This document shows, piece by piece, positions 49,746 to 61,072 of a stretch of 64,000 bases of DNA. This stretch comes from Datnioides undecimradiatus (lineage: Eukaryota > Chordata > Actinopteri > Lobotiformes > Datnioididae), in assembly GCA_008933995.1 (NCBI GenBank), contig WARS01000090.1, positions 2,923,501 through 2,987,500 on the forward strand, in the 5' to 3' direction. Within the stretch, counting starts at the first letter, position 1, and each line of letters starts with the position of its first letter. The position numbers and the translations under genes were made by a program. The notes under the pieces were generated by a model, which was not told where the DNA came from, ran no database searches, and saw only the letters and a list, made by a program, of their open reading frames with translations.

Positions 49746-49763
49746 TGCGCGCGCGCGTGTGTG
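49746..49763. repeat. Alternating CG/TG tract
   Basis: Eighteen bases of strict purine-pyrimidine alternation, mostly GC, inside the candidate leader. Confidence 0.8.
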
Positions 49764-49790
49764 GCAGAGAGAATGAGGTAGAGAGATGGG

Positions 49791-49815
<25 letters not shown>
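49791..49815. repeat. (GA)n repeat in candidate 5' UTR
   Basis: About twelve GA units. GA tracts are common in vertebrate 5' leaders and core promoters. Confidence 0.9.
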
Positions 49816-49822
<7 letters not shown>

Positions 49823-50937
49823 TGAGTGAGTGAAAGAAGATTACCGTCGGTTAAGCCGCGTGCGCCTCACCCGTCCGCATCTCGCGCGCTCACCTGCACT
49901 GGGACTCTATCAAATGCAGCTTTCTAACAGGGATCTCGAGCCCATCTCCTCGTGTCGCCCACACGCCAGGTAATATGGATTAACTGACTTGTCTCTGACT
50001 GAGGAAGGTGCGGCGCATTTATTGCGGCGCTTCTCGAAGTTGTTCCACATCCAGGACAGTCGGAGCGGCTCGCCCCGCGCTCAGGAGGGGATTAAAGAGG
50101 AGATACCCGGTACTCGGTAAGGTCGTTACACTTCAGTATTATACAGCCAACCAGGCTGATTAACAACCAAACATAAAGTAGCCAAAAATAGATTTCTGCC
50201 AACAGAAACTGTATCTGCTTCCCTTCAGTGCCTCGCTGCGAGCAAGCAACGCAAACGACGGTGTTTTCGCTCGACGGACACCAGACATTTATTTATTGTA
50301 GCTAACAAATAAATAAAAATAGATACAAAAATATGCTATAAAGCCATGTATTATTTATTGCGCTAGTTCGTTGTTTTTCATGTTTATAGTTTAAACCACC
50401 GACAAATGAAAACAAGCCTCCCGATTTGTGCCCCACATGAGAAAAGTCATCTCAACATTTATCATTAAACCTTCGACACTAACTTGTATTACACAACCCG
50501 CAGACGGTGGACAAATGACACCCTCTGTCCCCTCAAGGATAGGCTACTCCAGCTGAGGACAGGAAGACAGGTGAGAGTTGCCACCCTTTCAAGGCTGTGT
50601 CTGGTTGAATCCACCAAAGTCATATGATGGAGGAGGGGAGGAGGCAAATTGATAAGAGGGATTTTTTAAGCTTATGGCACTCTGAGAGGTGGACTGTGCT
50701 GAGAGGACTGGGACGGGACAGGACTTTGGACCTAATGCGCTGGATGTTTCACTTAAGTCAGATTAGACGCAGACAGACTGAGGCATCCCCTGGCTCTTTT
50801 TTTAAGCAAATGACTCAGTCATTTTCTATATTCAACCGCTGCTAAAGAATTGATGAACAGACTAACAGTACCGAGTCTGTGTGAAATCAAAAATGTGTTT
50901 TACTAATGCATAACAGCAACCCAGAAACATGCACAAC

Positions 50938-50957
50938 CACACACACACACACACACA
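50938..50957. repeat. (CA)10 microsatellite
   Basis: Twenty bases of uninterrupted CA. Confidence 0.95.
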
Positions 50958-53356
50958 AACTCATTAAGCGCACAAACACACCACCACATGCATTTTACAG
51001 TAATGCGTTGTTTCAGATATTTGCTGCATCATGCTTCAGCTTCCTGAAACACAGCGCACTGTTGTTGTTAACATGCCAATGCAGCTGCACAATCTGGAGC
51101 TGTGTATGTGGCTTGACTCTCCGCATGTTAAGTGTGTGCCCGGATCTGCGGGTGTGCACGGTGTACACATGTATCTGTGTGTCATGAAAAGACATGCAAA
51201 CAAAGGGAGCCCTGACACTCAATGCAGAATTGAAAGAAGAAGAATATGAGGCCAGCTGCGTTCTGAAGGCCCTCCCAGGCTTTACTAATTTATGATGTTA
51301 TTTTTAGGCTCAGCTACATTTTTGATGCTCCGTATTTGTCAAGTTTAATACTGAGCGAAAACTCGGGGTGTGTCTGTCAACCTCTTTGTACGTAACTGCG
51401 TGCACGCAAACATACAGCGCACACACCCACGCCCGCACACACTGAGACTTGCATATGCATTATTCATAATGATAATAACGTTAATTGCTGTAGCACCTTT
51501 CAAAAACAAACATTTAAGAAGCGCTTGACGTGAAGCCGTGGACACGTAAAACTCCGACACGAGTGGACTGTTCAGCTTTAGTCCCCGATGTAACCAAATC
51601 TCCCTCAGCTCCCTGTTCACCGTCAGTGCCTCAGAGCTTTACACCAAAGATGCAGAGTCAAATTCCTCCAAACCAGTGAAATTACATATTGAACGTTTGA
51701 CCCCAGAGCTCAGCGTCTTACTTCAAATTGCACTATACTTGGGCTTCTTCTGAAATCTGAATATTGTAAGAGGTAAATCCCTTTTTAAAAAGCTTCACAA
51801 AACATTTTAGGATGTGAGGGCACCAGAAAAGAGTCAAAGAAAGTCTTCCCAGAGAGCAAAAACTGGTTCATTCTCAAAACAAAGTAAGCTTTCCCCGATT
51901 TATTACAACACGATGGTAAATCTCCAACTTAGGAGGTGAGGAGGAACTGCCCTAATGAGGTCTAAAAGGTTTTAGGTTAACTCTAATCTCCTTTTGCCAT
52001 ATAGACGGCACTTTCAGCCAGTTTGGCTTCAATCTGAAACCTCTGATTAAAGGGTTTTCCAACGACAGCAGAAATAGTTCTGTAAGCGCTTTTAGGCCAG
52101 TAGGCCCATCAAAGGCTATCCATCAGTTCCTATTGGATGGAGACTGACAATGAAGTGACACCTGCCTGCTGACTCAGTAAACTTTCTGTCACCTCAGGTT
52201 TTACCTGCATTAAATCTGATACATGCTCAGGCATTAATGGGTATTCTGGGCCTCCTCCGGTAGGAAGCCCACCTATTCATTAGCTTACAGGCTGATATTG
52301 ATACGCAAATGTGGAAAGCAGTCAGATGCAATCTACTCCTGTACTTTAACTTCTAAAGACTGATGTTTCGGCACTTTATTCAATTTAAAATTGCCACGTA
52401 ACACGGTGTGGTACCCCACCTTGAACCATATGTTGTATAACCTAAAAGGTCTGAGAGACCTCTTAGTGTCCAGGACCACATTCAAACATTTACCTTTCTC
52501 TTTTCCAGCTCTCCCCCTGGAGACGCGCACAGATCGGTCGGCCAGTTGTCTTTCTGCACACCTTACATGCTCAGAGTATTCACAGCATACTATATTTAAA
52601 AGCCGTTACGTCCGCTTTTGGAGTTTTGTTAATGAAGTTGCTTTTGAACGTTAAGTGTAGACACTCACCTTTGACAGTCGGCTGATGGAGACAGTAGCTG
52701 TGTCAGCAGATACACGAGAGCCGTCTGCTTCAGTATCAGCCCGTATGTTTGTACATTTGCTCGCAGGACTGAGGAAAAACGTGCCCACGAATGTGTGAAT
52801 GAAGCGTCTCACTTGCTGCTCGCACACGCCTCTTTTCCCCGCGCTGCTTCCTTTACAGGCTCGGTCTGTTTTTTTTGCTGATTCAGCTCTGTGAAGGGTG
52901 GACTTCACTTGAAATAACTTGTCTGTAACATATTTAATTCACATCAGCTGTATTGTTTGTTTATGTCACTTCCTCTGACCGAGTCTGTGGAACATAAATA
53001 GCAATACTTACACGCAATATGCAGGAAATAGAAACAGATACCACATTATTTAACATGTATGTAGCACATAAACATATGTCGGCAAAGTAACAATACTGGA
53101 AATGTTGCTTGTGAAGAATAGACGCTCTGCTTTCAAAAGACTTTCCAGCGGACATTCGTTTAGTGGAAACGCCAACGCCACGCAGCTACAGTGGAGATGA
53201 TGACCGGCCACTGAGAGTCAGCTCACCTCTCCGTTCTAGAGAGGCTCGGTTTGAGTATGCTAACTTGGCAAAGCAGCCAAATGACTCGTGGGAACTGCTA
53301 TTCACGTTGACAGCTGTAGCTGAGTGTTTGGCAGAAGACAAATTAGGTAATGTAAA

Positions 53357-53378
53357 AAATAAATAAATAAATAAATAA
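53357..53378. repeat. (AAAT)n repeat
   Basis: Five to six AAAT units. Confidence 0.9.
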
Positions 53379-53485
53379 TTAACTCCATGAATGATTTTGA
53401 TTTAGTAGACACCATGTGACTGTGCCTCCGTTAAGAAAAACGTGATATGTAACACTCACTCATGGCACTGATCTGTCTCCATCAG

Positions 53486-53495
53486 GTCACGTGAC
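53486..53495. promoter_or_regulatory. Palindromic E-box GTCACGTGAC
   Basis: Ten-base perfect palindrome with the CACGTG core and the GT/AC flanks preferred by MITF/TFE and USF proteins. Confidence 0.35.
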
Positions 53496-54894
53496 TTGGA
53501 CTTAATACAGACTGATGATTTTAGGCTCCACTTGACTAAATCAAAAAAGACTTCCAGCTGGACGCGGGATCTAACACCAATGAAATGTGGCCTCACCTGG
53601 GCTGGAGTCTCTAATTTGACTTGAAAGCATATGATACCTCCCCCCAAACTTATGCGTAAATGTTTTTATCCTAAAAAGACTTTGTTTGGCGTACAGAGGG
53701 CAAACACAACATCGGAATTAAGAGTTAAACTGCAAGAAACAGATCAAATACACAGAGAGAGGAGACTGATTACGCTACAGGAACCTTAAAGCAGCAGCAG
53801 TAGTACAACTTGCATCGTCGGTGACGTCTGCACCACCAGTGAAGTGCTGCGATATCAAAGGAGATAGCAAGATTGTGTTTTTAATACTAGTATTGCATGC
53901 AAGTTAAACATCGTGGTACCTTGATAACCCTACAAAGAACAGCCAGTCAAGACTATTTTCGGACTTGAAACTTAAACTTTAGATTTGATATCGGTGACTT
54001 GCAAAAACGATAACTCGCTCCACCTTCGGGGAGACGCGTGTGTCATTTATCCGTTAACAGCATTTGAGAACCGAATAAACAGAATCAGGCTTTGCATCGG
54101 CGGCTGCACACGAATAAACTCGATGGCACTGGTGTTATCTCGTATCACTTTTGCTATAAACACCCATTCATCTTATTGATGGAGTGCAGATCGAAGATAA
54201 ATGTGTTCCCTGAATCAAAGCCAACCCTCTGCTCCCTGAGACCAAACACTCATTATAAATTGAGGTGCAATATGAATCAACTAACTCATTCGGTCTGGCA
54301 TGTATTAAGAAGTCTCGATCAACTTTATCCATAAGTGGAAGTAACTTATAACTTTAATGTGGACGATTGTGCTGCAATTCACCTGTTAGCATGTTAGCAA
54401 GACTTTGGAAACACACAGACAGACAGACAGGCATACAGTGTCAGGCACCCAATGGCTTGTCAATTAAGCGATGGGCATTTACCTGAAAAGGTCATTAGGT
54501 TACAAGGATTGTTGGTGTGCGCTTGTGTCCGTGTGTCGGACTGCAATGTGAGCTGCTTATTGGATTGTGTCCCCTCTCTGCTGCACCAGAGGAGGCAACG
54601 TGTCATTCTTCTGGATCGAAAGGAGAACAATGAAGGCCCACAGTGGCCATAGAGAGGAAAGTATAAATATATCGAGGTCACGTTTCACTACATTGAGGGC
54701 TCAAAATGCTGTTGTGTATACGTGAGGTATCATTTGTTCCTACATTTTGGCTAATTGAGGGTCACACGATAAGTGTATATGTACTGCACAACAGGCTTGT
54801 TTATCATAGTGTTGAGTAGTGGGGAAACTCTGAAGGCCAGTGCGTTAACAGCATTAACAACTTTGACTCGAGCGCAGAGGCTTTATCTTTGGTT

Positions 54895-54980
54895 GGATCT
54901 GTGCTTTTCTTGGGGTTTGTTTGTAAAGCAAACAGCCTGCGGCGGTGATGATACAGCAGACTGTGGGCTGCAGTTAGCCC
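54895..54980 (+). repeat. Local duplication, unit 1
   Basis: This 86-bp segment matches 55134-55219 over its full length with scattered substitutions and small indels. Both run from GGATSTG through TTTGTAAARCAAACAGCCTG, GATACAGC and TGTAGTTA/GCAGTTA. Confidence 0.75.
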
Positions 54981-55133
54981 AGGTAAACAGGTAAACACAC
55001 AGACATCATCGGATGTCATTTCGTCCTGCTTGACCTGCTGCTGCTCTGCTCGTGGGCCGCTCCTCCTCCAGAGCCATAGGGTGAAACATTAATTCAGAAG
55101 ATCTACGAGTTCACAGTTTACGCGTGTGGCTCT

Positions 55134-55219
55134 GGATGTGCGTTTTTCTTGCAGTTGGTTTGTAAAACAAACAGCCTGTGGGGGGAGCTGATACAGCGGA
55201 TTATGGGTTGTAGTTACCC
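55134..55219 (+). repeat. Local duplication, unit 2
   Basis: Second unit, offset 239 bp from the first. The 153 bp between them do not look repeated. The shared word TTTGTAAARCAAACAG is itself nearly palindromic and includes forkhead-like GTAAA/CAAACA sequence. Confidence 0.75.
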
Positions 55220-57921
55220 TGAAACTGGAGGCTGGAGGCTGGACTTCCTCTGCCAAAATCTTGGGCCCACAGATAAAGCGAAATGTGGGAATCTGAGTGT
55301 TCAGTTTAACAAAATGTGGCCTTGATATATATTTTTTCTCTCAATGGCTGGTTTGGGACCCCATAAAAAACAACATCAAGGAGGTTAATATGATATAGAG
55401 GACTCCTACTTTATATTTTTATCTCACTTATTTAAAAATAATATTCTCCAACACCGTCCAACACACTTTTACATTTACTTTCCACTGTAAAGTCTTTACC
55501 TGGAATGACGTGGCTCCAAAGGTTTGCATTGGCCAGTACGAATTAAGAGATTATAAGCAAATAAAAAATAAAATCTGCCTAAAATTCCTGATTACCAGCA
55601 GATGAACGTGTCTCCTGACGGGTGCTTTTCAGCTTAACAGGTGCAGGTTTCTGTGTTTTATACCTGATTACTGTCTGGACTCTGATGGCTTCTTCTTCTC
55701 AACAAGAGCGGACAAGGCACGTGGGTTCTGTGACTAAACAACAGCAAACACACAAAACACACTAGGAAACTCCTGTGCTCATGTGCTGAATAATACTCAG
55801 ATTATTAAAGGTTCACTTTGAGCCGTTAGCAAGAGAAACCTCCAGTAGAGGCAACACCAGCAGTCTGCACGCCAGTGTATATCCTGAAGCATGTTACAAA
55901 CTGTTGGTAGCTGGTAAACATAACAGCTGTGTGGTCCGTTTACAGCTGACACATTAGCTCTGGGCATCGTAGGTAATAATCTGCTGTTACCTCTTGATTT
56001 TATCTGCAGTTTCTGAATGCACCCATTCACACCTGTGCACAGCGGGGTCCTCCCACACAGGCGTGTTCGCCTATGAAACCCGATTAGAGCTCTTTTCAGG
56101 ACAGCGTGGGTGTGCACAGACATCTCACGTCTCTCTTGACATCTCCCACCATCCTGTTGGCTTTGGTGCACCTGCCAGACAACTTCCAGCAACAAGCAGA
56201 CGGGGGGGTGGCGGCTTTATTTGAATTAGAAATAGTTGTTTGTTAAGAAGTAGTTGGAAAATATTTTCAGCCAGAGGCAATTATCAGCCGATCCAGTCAG
56301 CAGCCAGGCTTCACACACATCTTTATCATCCATATAATGAGCACATAGAGATTAGGGACACTTCATTATTCCCAGCGTAGCTCCAGCCGACTTTGAAAAC
56401 ACCCGTGGGCCTTTGATCTGCTCTGTTAGGGACGTTTACTCTTTCACATTTTCACTTGTTGTTGGTTTTTCCACCAGGATTTCATGTCTTGATGCATGCA
56501 AATGAACCTATAATTGAAAGTCAGGAGTAAAATAAGGAAAAACCACAGAGAAGTTAAAGTATTTTTTATTTTTAAGTGTTTTTTAAAAATGTTAAACGTC
56601 ACTTATTATGTAGTGTTGTGTATTACTATGTGTATTATGTATGCAATTATTACGGTTTATTACAAAAAACACTGTGGGAGTGTACATAAAAATCAGTTAC
56701 ACAGCGACCTGCAGGGTTTGCACAGGTGTAATTTGTCCTGCTTATCAGAGCAGATACAGAACTTTCACATAATAAACTAATGTGAAGTATTTGAAAATCG
56801 CTGTTTCTCCAATAAGTTAGACACATTCTCCCATTACTCACAATATCAGCAATATAGCATAGGGTGAGTGTGGCTGTACAACACAAATGAAATGATTTCC
56901 ACCTATATTCACCAATCATTTCTGTCAATGCCTATTAAACAGATTGATCCCCACACCTTTTAAGTTATATGTTATAGCTTTTCCGCACAATCCAGCATAA
57001 TACGCATAATCACTAATACACAGTGACTGCCAGAAAGTTGAGAGCGCTTAAAAGTCCGTTTCTGACTGTACCTAAAGTAGCTTCTTGCATGAATCTCATT
57101 CAGTTTAAGTGGGTTAAATGCTGAATTGATCCCAAATACAACCAGGCGGCACGCCCACGTACGTTTTCCTACCGGTCATGACCGTTTTTGTATCACTCAC
57201 GTTTCCCTTTCTCATCTTTCCTCTCTGCTACCTCGTGTGTTTCCTCTCGCTCTCTCTGCCCCCTTCACTCTCTGTCTTTGGGCCTGCGTCGGTATGCCTG
57301 TTAGTTGTTCCGGGTAGAGTGAAGCGGCTGCATTATCTAGATACATTATTGATGCACGCAGCACTCTGGCTAACGCGCGCACACACATGCTCACATACAC
57401 AAACTGCAGCCACCCGCTCGCACAATAAAAACATACATGCACTCATAAAATCAAACACATTGTTGCGCATGGACGCACGCGTGCACAGCCGCGAGGAGCA
57501 TGTGCCTCAATTTGTTTTTGAATGTGAGTGGGTGCAACAGAGGAAAAAAGGGAACGACGGCACACGTGCAGGATGTTTCTCTGTAGCTGACAGAACAGAG
57601 CTGATTCTGCCCAAGTCAGTTTTTAAGAAAAGACAAACCAGCCGCTCTTGTTTGAAACGCGCAGGCTAAAATTAAGCGTTCTGCGGCTCTGGCAGCCACA
57701 TGCCGAGCTAATAGGTTAGCATTGTGTGCTTGCTTAACACCCTGTAGTACTTTGGGAGGAGCTGGAGGAGACAATCAATGTTTAAAAATAACTAAAGGGC
57801 AATCAAAAAAGAGGTATTCAGAGCAGCGGGGAAAGACAACAGGAAAGACTGAGAGGAGCGGGTTATGAAAGAGGAAAGTACTGAGGGGTGACAATTTGAG
57901 TGGCGGGGAAGGCGGAGGTGA

Positions 57922-57945
57922 GGGTGGGTGTGTGGGGGGGTGGGG
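57922..57945 (+). other. G-quadruplex motif
   Basis: G runs of three, three, seven and four bases with loops of one, five and one base. Confidence 0.6.
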
Positions 57946-59121
57946 AGCAGAAGAGTTCCCAGCATCTCTTTTCCCAGGGCTTTGTAAGGGCCTCATTAAA
58001 TATGGATGGTGTTTGGAGCAGAGCAGGGGCAAGTGGGACTCCACAAACAGCACAAGCAGCCCAGGCAGGCCCATCCTGCTGCGATGGAGCCCTGCCTCGT
58101 CTGTCTCTCCTCCCTTGACTCCTCCTTCTCTGTCTTCCCCCCCTTTTCCTCCCTCCTTCATTTCCTCTATTAAGACCTCTCTCTCTCTTTCACTTCCTCA
58201 TCCGTGCCTCTCCATCAACCGCCCTGATGGCAAAGTGCGTCTATTTCCACAGCCCGACCCGTCTGTTCTCGTCTCTTCCCTCCGTCTCTTCCTCCTCTAT
58301 CCCTCCTCCTCCTCTTCTCATCCCCGCTCCCTTCCCTCTCCCTTCGCTCTTGTCTCTCGCTCCCTGTGATCAATGCCGAGTTGTTTGATTAGCACATGTG
58401 AATAACGAGAGAAAGCCCCGCTCCATTGTTCACACCCCTCTTCATAGCTTCCCTTTCCCTTTTAGATGAAAATCACTGGTGGTGCATCACTGACACTCCG
58501 GCATCCATCCGTATGTCTGTCTGTCCGTAAATCTGACTATTTTTGGCTATGCGGAAAGATTTGGACTTTGTGATCCAGTCTACAGCTGTCTCAAAGGCCC
58601 CACAGCGTACCCTAACTCTTAATTCCGATGTTGTGTTTGCCCTCAGGAGATGAAGACACATCACGCTGGTCCTCTGCAGCAGAACGATGGACGGAGAGAA
58701 AGCAGAGCGGGGCTGTAACTGGCGCCTTCATGGAGCCCTGATACACAGGGCAGAGAGCAGGTGTGTATGTGTTTGTGTGTGTGTGTGTCAGTCTCTCCAA
58801 GGCGATAAATAGCAAAAGCGAAACAGATTTTGCTTGTGTGTGCACACAAAAAGAGAGATGAGGGGATTAAGAGAGTGTCGGATGAGGGGAGAGTGAGGCG
58901 GGCAGACGGCGAGAGGGCAAGTGAGAGTGCCAAACAGGTGACAGACAGTGTCTGTGTTATAGTTTTAGCCAGTCTGTTACCCTAAACAGACCTGCGAGGT
59001 TGCGTTGAAGCTCAGTCTAATCTGGCTCAGCAGGAGTGACGCACAAACTCCCTGCCACAGCCTGCAGACACACTCTGTAATCCCATTTGCCTGCTCTCTC
59101 TGTGTGTTAGTGTGTTTGCCC

Positions 59122-59146
59122 GTGTGTGTGTGTGTGTGTGTGTGTG
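59122..59146. repeat. (GT)12 microsatellite
   Basis: Twenty-five bases of uninterrupted GT. Confidence 0.95.
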
Positions 59147-60489
59147 CATTCAGAGCATTATACTAAAGTTATGCATCGCGCTGTAAGTAATTCATGCTAC
59201 TATCGTTACAATGCGGGGGAAACAACTCACTGTTTAGAGTATGTTCATTTTTCCACTGAGTCAATGTGACATACCTTCAGTACACTGCTCTGTGACATCC
59301 ATCCCCTGTGGGTTTAGACTACTAAACCACTTGGTTAGGGATTGGATCATGGGTTCGGTTCAACATTCAAACAGTTAATGCAACCAAGCTCATGTTTAAA
59401 GGCAATAATCGGTATTTAACAGAGACTATGGTAGTTCTCCAATCATGATCCAGTGTCAAAACAAAACCATAATCCCCTGTACACCTAATCATTTCTAATT
59501 ATTTCAAGTATTGCTAATGTTCTCACTGTCACTGGGTATGCAGCACTAAGTTAGTGTGAGTTACGCCACATTATTCCTTAGAGTAAAATCCATATTTCTC
59601 AATAGTTTTGCCCTGAATGCACCTGGGTGGTTTGTTTCACATAAAAAGCAGGTAAACGTCTTTGCGCACCTTCAACATGTGTGAAATGCAAAGACGCATA
59701 AAGGGGGGAGTACGGACAGAGGGAGATGAGATGACAAAGTGAATGAATAAATGTACAAGAGAGAGCTGACGTGTGGGCAGCGGGGGATAATCTATAAGTG
59801 CTGCTGCAGCCCCATCAGTCAGCTTGTGTCAGTGTTCCCATTCCTCTGCAGCAGTTGTTACCCTGCCCATCCTCGAGCCCCAGCATTAAAGGAAACGTCC
59901 GTCCGCAAAACACATCATTGCTTGGAGAAAATATTCGTATTTGCATGACTTCAGGTTTTTAAAATCACAGTTTTTGCTTATTCCCTGGAGCTGATTGTGC
60001 TCCAGAGTAGGCGCAAACAGGAAACATTCTGGCTCATAGGCAAAGGGTCAACGGTAACATACAGTATAATAATGAAAATGAATCCTTAAAAGCAATTAAA
60101 CACTATTAAAACCATAAGATACACATACCAGAAGTTGTTTAGATCATTCAAACCTAAAAGATTTTATAGAGTCTGCACAGATTTTAGCCTTTTTTATAAA
60201 ATAAGCAAAGGGTCATTTAATAAATTAGGAAAATAATATGATTCAGTTTATGAAATTTAATTAGATTCGGTGCGTGATTCTCTGGCGTTGGAGTTTTGGT
60301 TTTTTTTTCTTCGAGCACCATTTCTGCAGTTGCGTTTAAAGCGCAGGGAAGCAGATTAACACATGTGAGCAACCTGATTCCTCCCACAGTTGAACAATAA
60401 TCTAATCGAAAGACAGGGAGGGAGACACAGAAGAGAGTGATTGCGTGGTGAATGGAGGGATGGCCTCAAAGCATTCATGACGGGGAGGC

Positions 60490-60502
60490 GGGGGGGGGGG
60501 GG
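60490..60502 (+). repeat. Poly(G) tract
   Basis: Thirteen consecutive G. Confidence 0.85.
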
Positions 60503-61015
60503 CAGCAGACATACATTTAGATAAACTCAATGAAAGGGCAAAATCGTTCTTTCACTTTGTAAATCATTTCAAAAATGGCACGGCTACATTTGAGCTGAAT
60601 CAGTAGACCTGAAGTTATCTCTTACACCTGTCCCCGCGGTGGGGGTTGCCAGATTGGCACTGTGTTGTAACTCTGCCAGAGCTAACATTCAGGTCAAGTA
60701 CCTGGCAGGACACGCTGTAGCTGTAGAGTCTTTACAGAGATGCTGGCCTGATTATTAAATGCCGAGATAAAATTCTGCTTGTTTAACCGTTTTTTCCAAC
60801 CAAGCATGGACGTGAAAACGCACTCTTTGGTGTTTGCACTGGTTGGCAAGGCAAAAAATACCTGAAGTATTAAAGTGAGGAGAGAAGCTGTGGGTAGATA
60901 CAGGATACAGGAAGGAGCCTGGATGCTCGCGATGCTTTAAGAAGGTCGGATAAACATCTGGATGTGACGCAGACTGGACTGCCGGTGAGCGCGATGTGAT
61001 GAAGAAGAGGTGACT

Positions 61016-61072
61016 GGGGCGGAGGAGGGTCGCTATGATTGGCTTGTGGGGCCCATGACAAAATCTGATTGG
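61016..61072 (-). promoter_or_regulatory. NF-Y pair with GC box, minus strand
   Basis: On the minus strand two CCAAT boxes (complement of ATTGG at 61068-61072 and 61038-61042) lie 30 bp apart, about three helical turns, followed by the GC box CCGCCCC (61016-61022). Paired NF-Y sites at this spacing followed by an Sp-type site form a TATA-less promoter layout. The open frame downstream (60870-61061) is not a recognisable protein, so the element could be a promoter for an unseen transcript or a distal site. Confidence 0.3.

Larger units (their letters stand above)
49560..50116 (+). other. Candidate promoter and 5' exon with two donors
   Basis: CpG-rich leader sequence, rising from about 49590, with a GA-rich stretch typical of vertebrate 5' UTRs. 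It ends at two good + strand splice donors: CCAG|GTAATA (exon end 49969) and CTCG|GTAAGG (exon end 50116). After 50116 the sequence becomes AT-rich, as an intron would. Short upstream ATGs occur. One at 49914 opens MQLSNRDLEPISSCRPHA and stays open to the first donor (leaving a split codon AG), but closes with TAA just past it. It is therefore either a coding start that uses donor 1 or a 19-codon uORF when donor 2 is used. Its -3 base is C, a weak start context. I cannot name the gene. The transcription start is not located. Confidence 0.45.
50117..54894 (+). other. Putative first-intron sequence, no exon seen
   Basis: AT-rich sequence following the second donor. It includes a CA tract (50938-50957), an AAAT repeat (53357-53378), and the palindromic E-box GTCACGTGAC (53486-53495), the form bound by TFE/MITF and USF factors. 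No acceptor-bounded open frame with a recognisable protein was found. It is intron only if the exon call at 49560-50116 is right. Confidence 0.35.
55220..61015. other. Non-coding spacer, purine/pyrimidine-rich parts
   Basis: No gene supportable. The segment 57890-57950 on the + strand is G-rich, with four G runs (57922-57945) that fit a quadruplex. 58090-58370 is strongly pyrimidine-rich, and this produces long open frames at 57178-57669 and 57896-58369 on the + strand and 57775-58161 on the minus strand. TG tracts lie at 58774-58788 and 59122-59146, and a G run at 60490-60502. Confidence 0.5.

Noticed and set aside
49914..49969. Resemblance of MQLSNRDLEPISSC to the N-terminus of estrogen-related receptors
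   Set aside because: The match is short and gapped, and the exon layout does not fit that family. I treat it as coincidence.
57178..58369. Several 128-163-codon frames
   Set aside because: They follow from pyrimidine-rich low-complexity sequence that lacks stops. The products are Ser/Pro/Leu-rich without domains.
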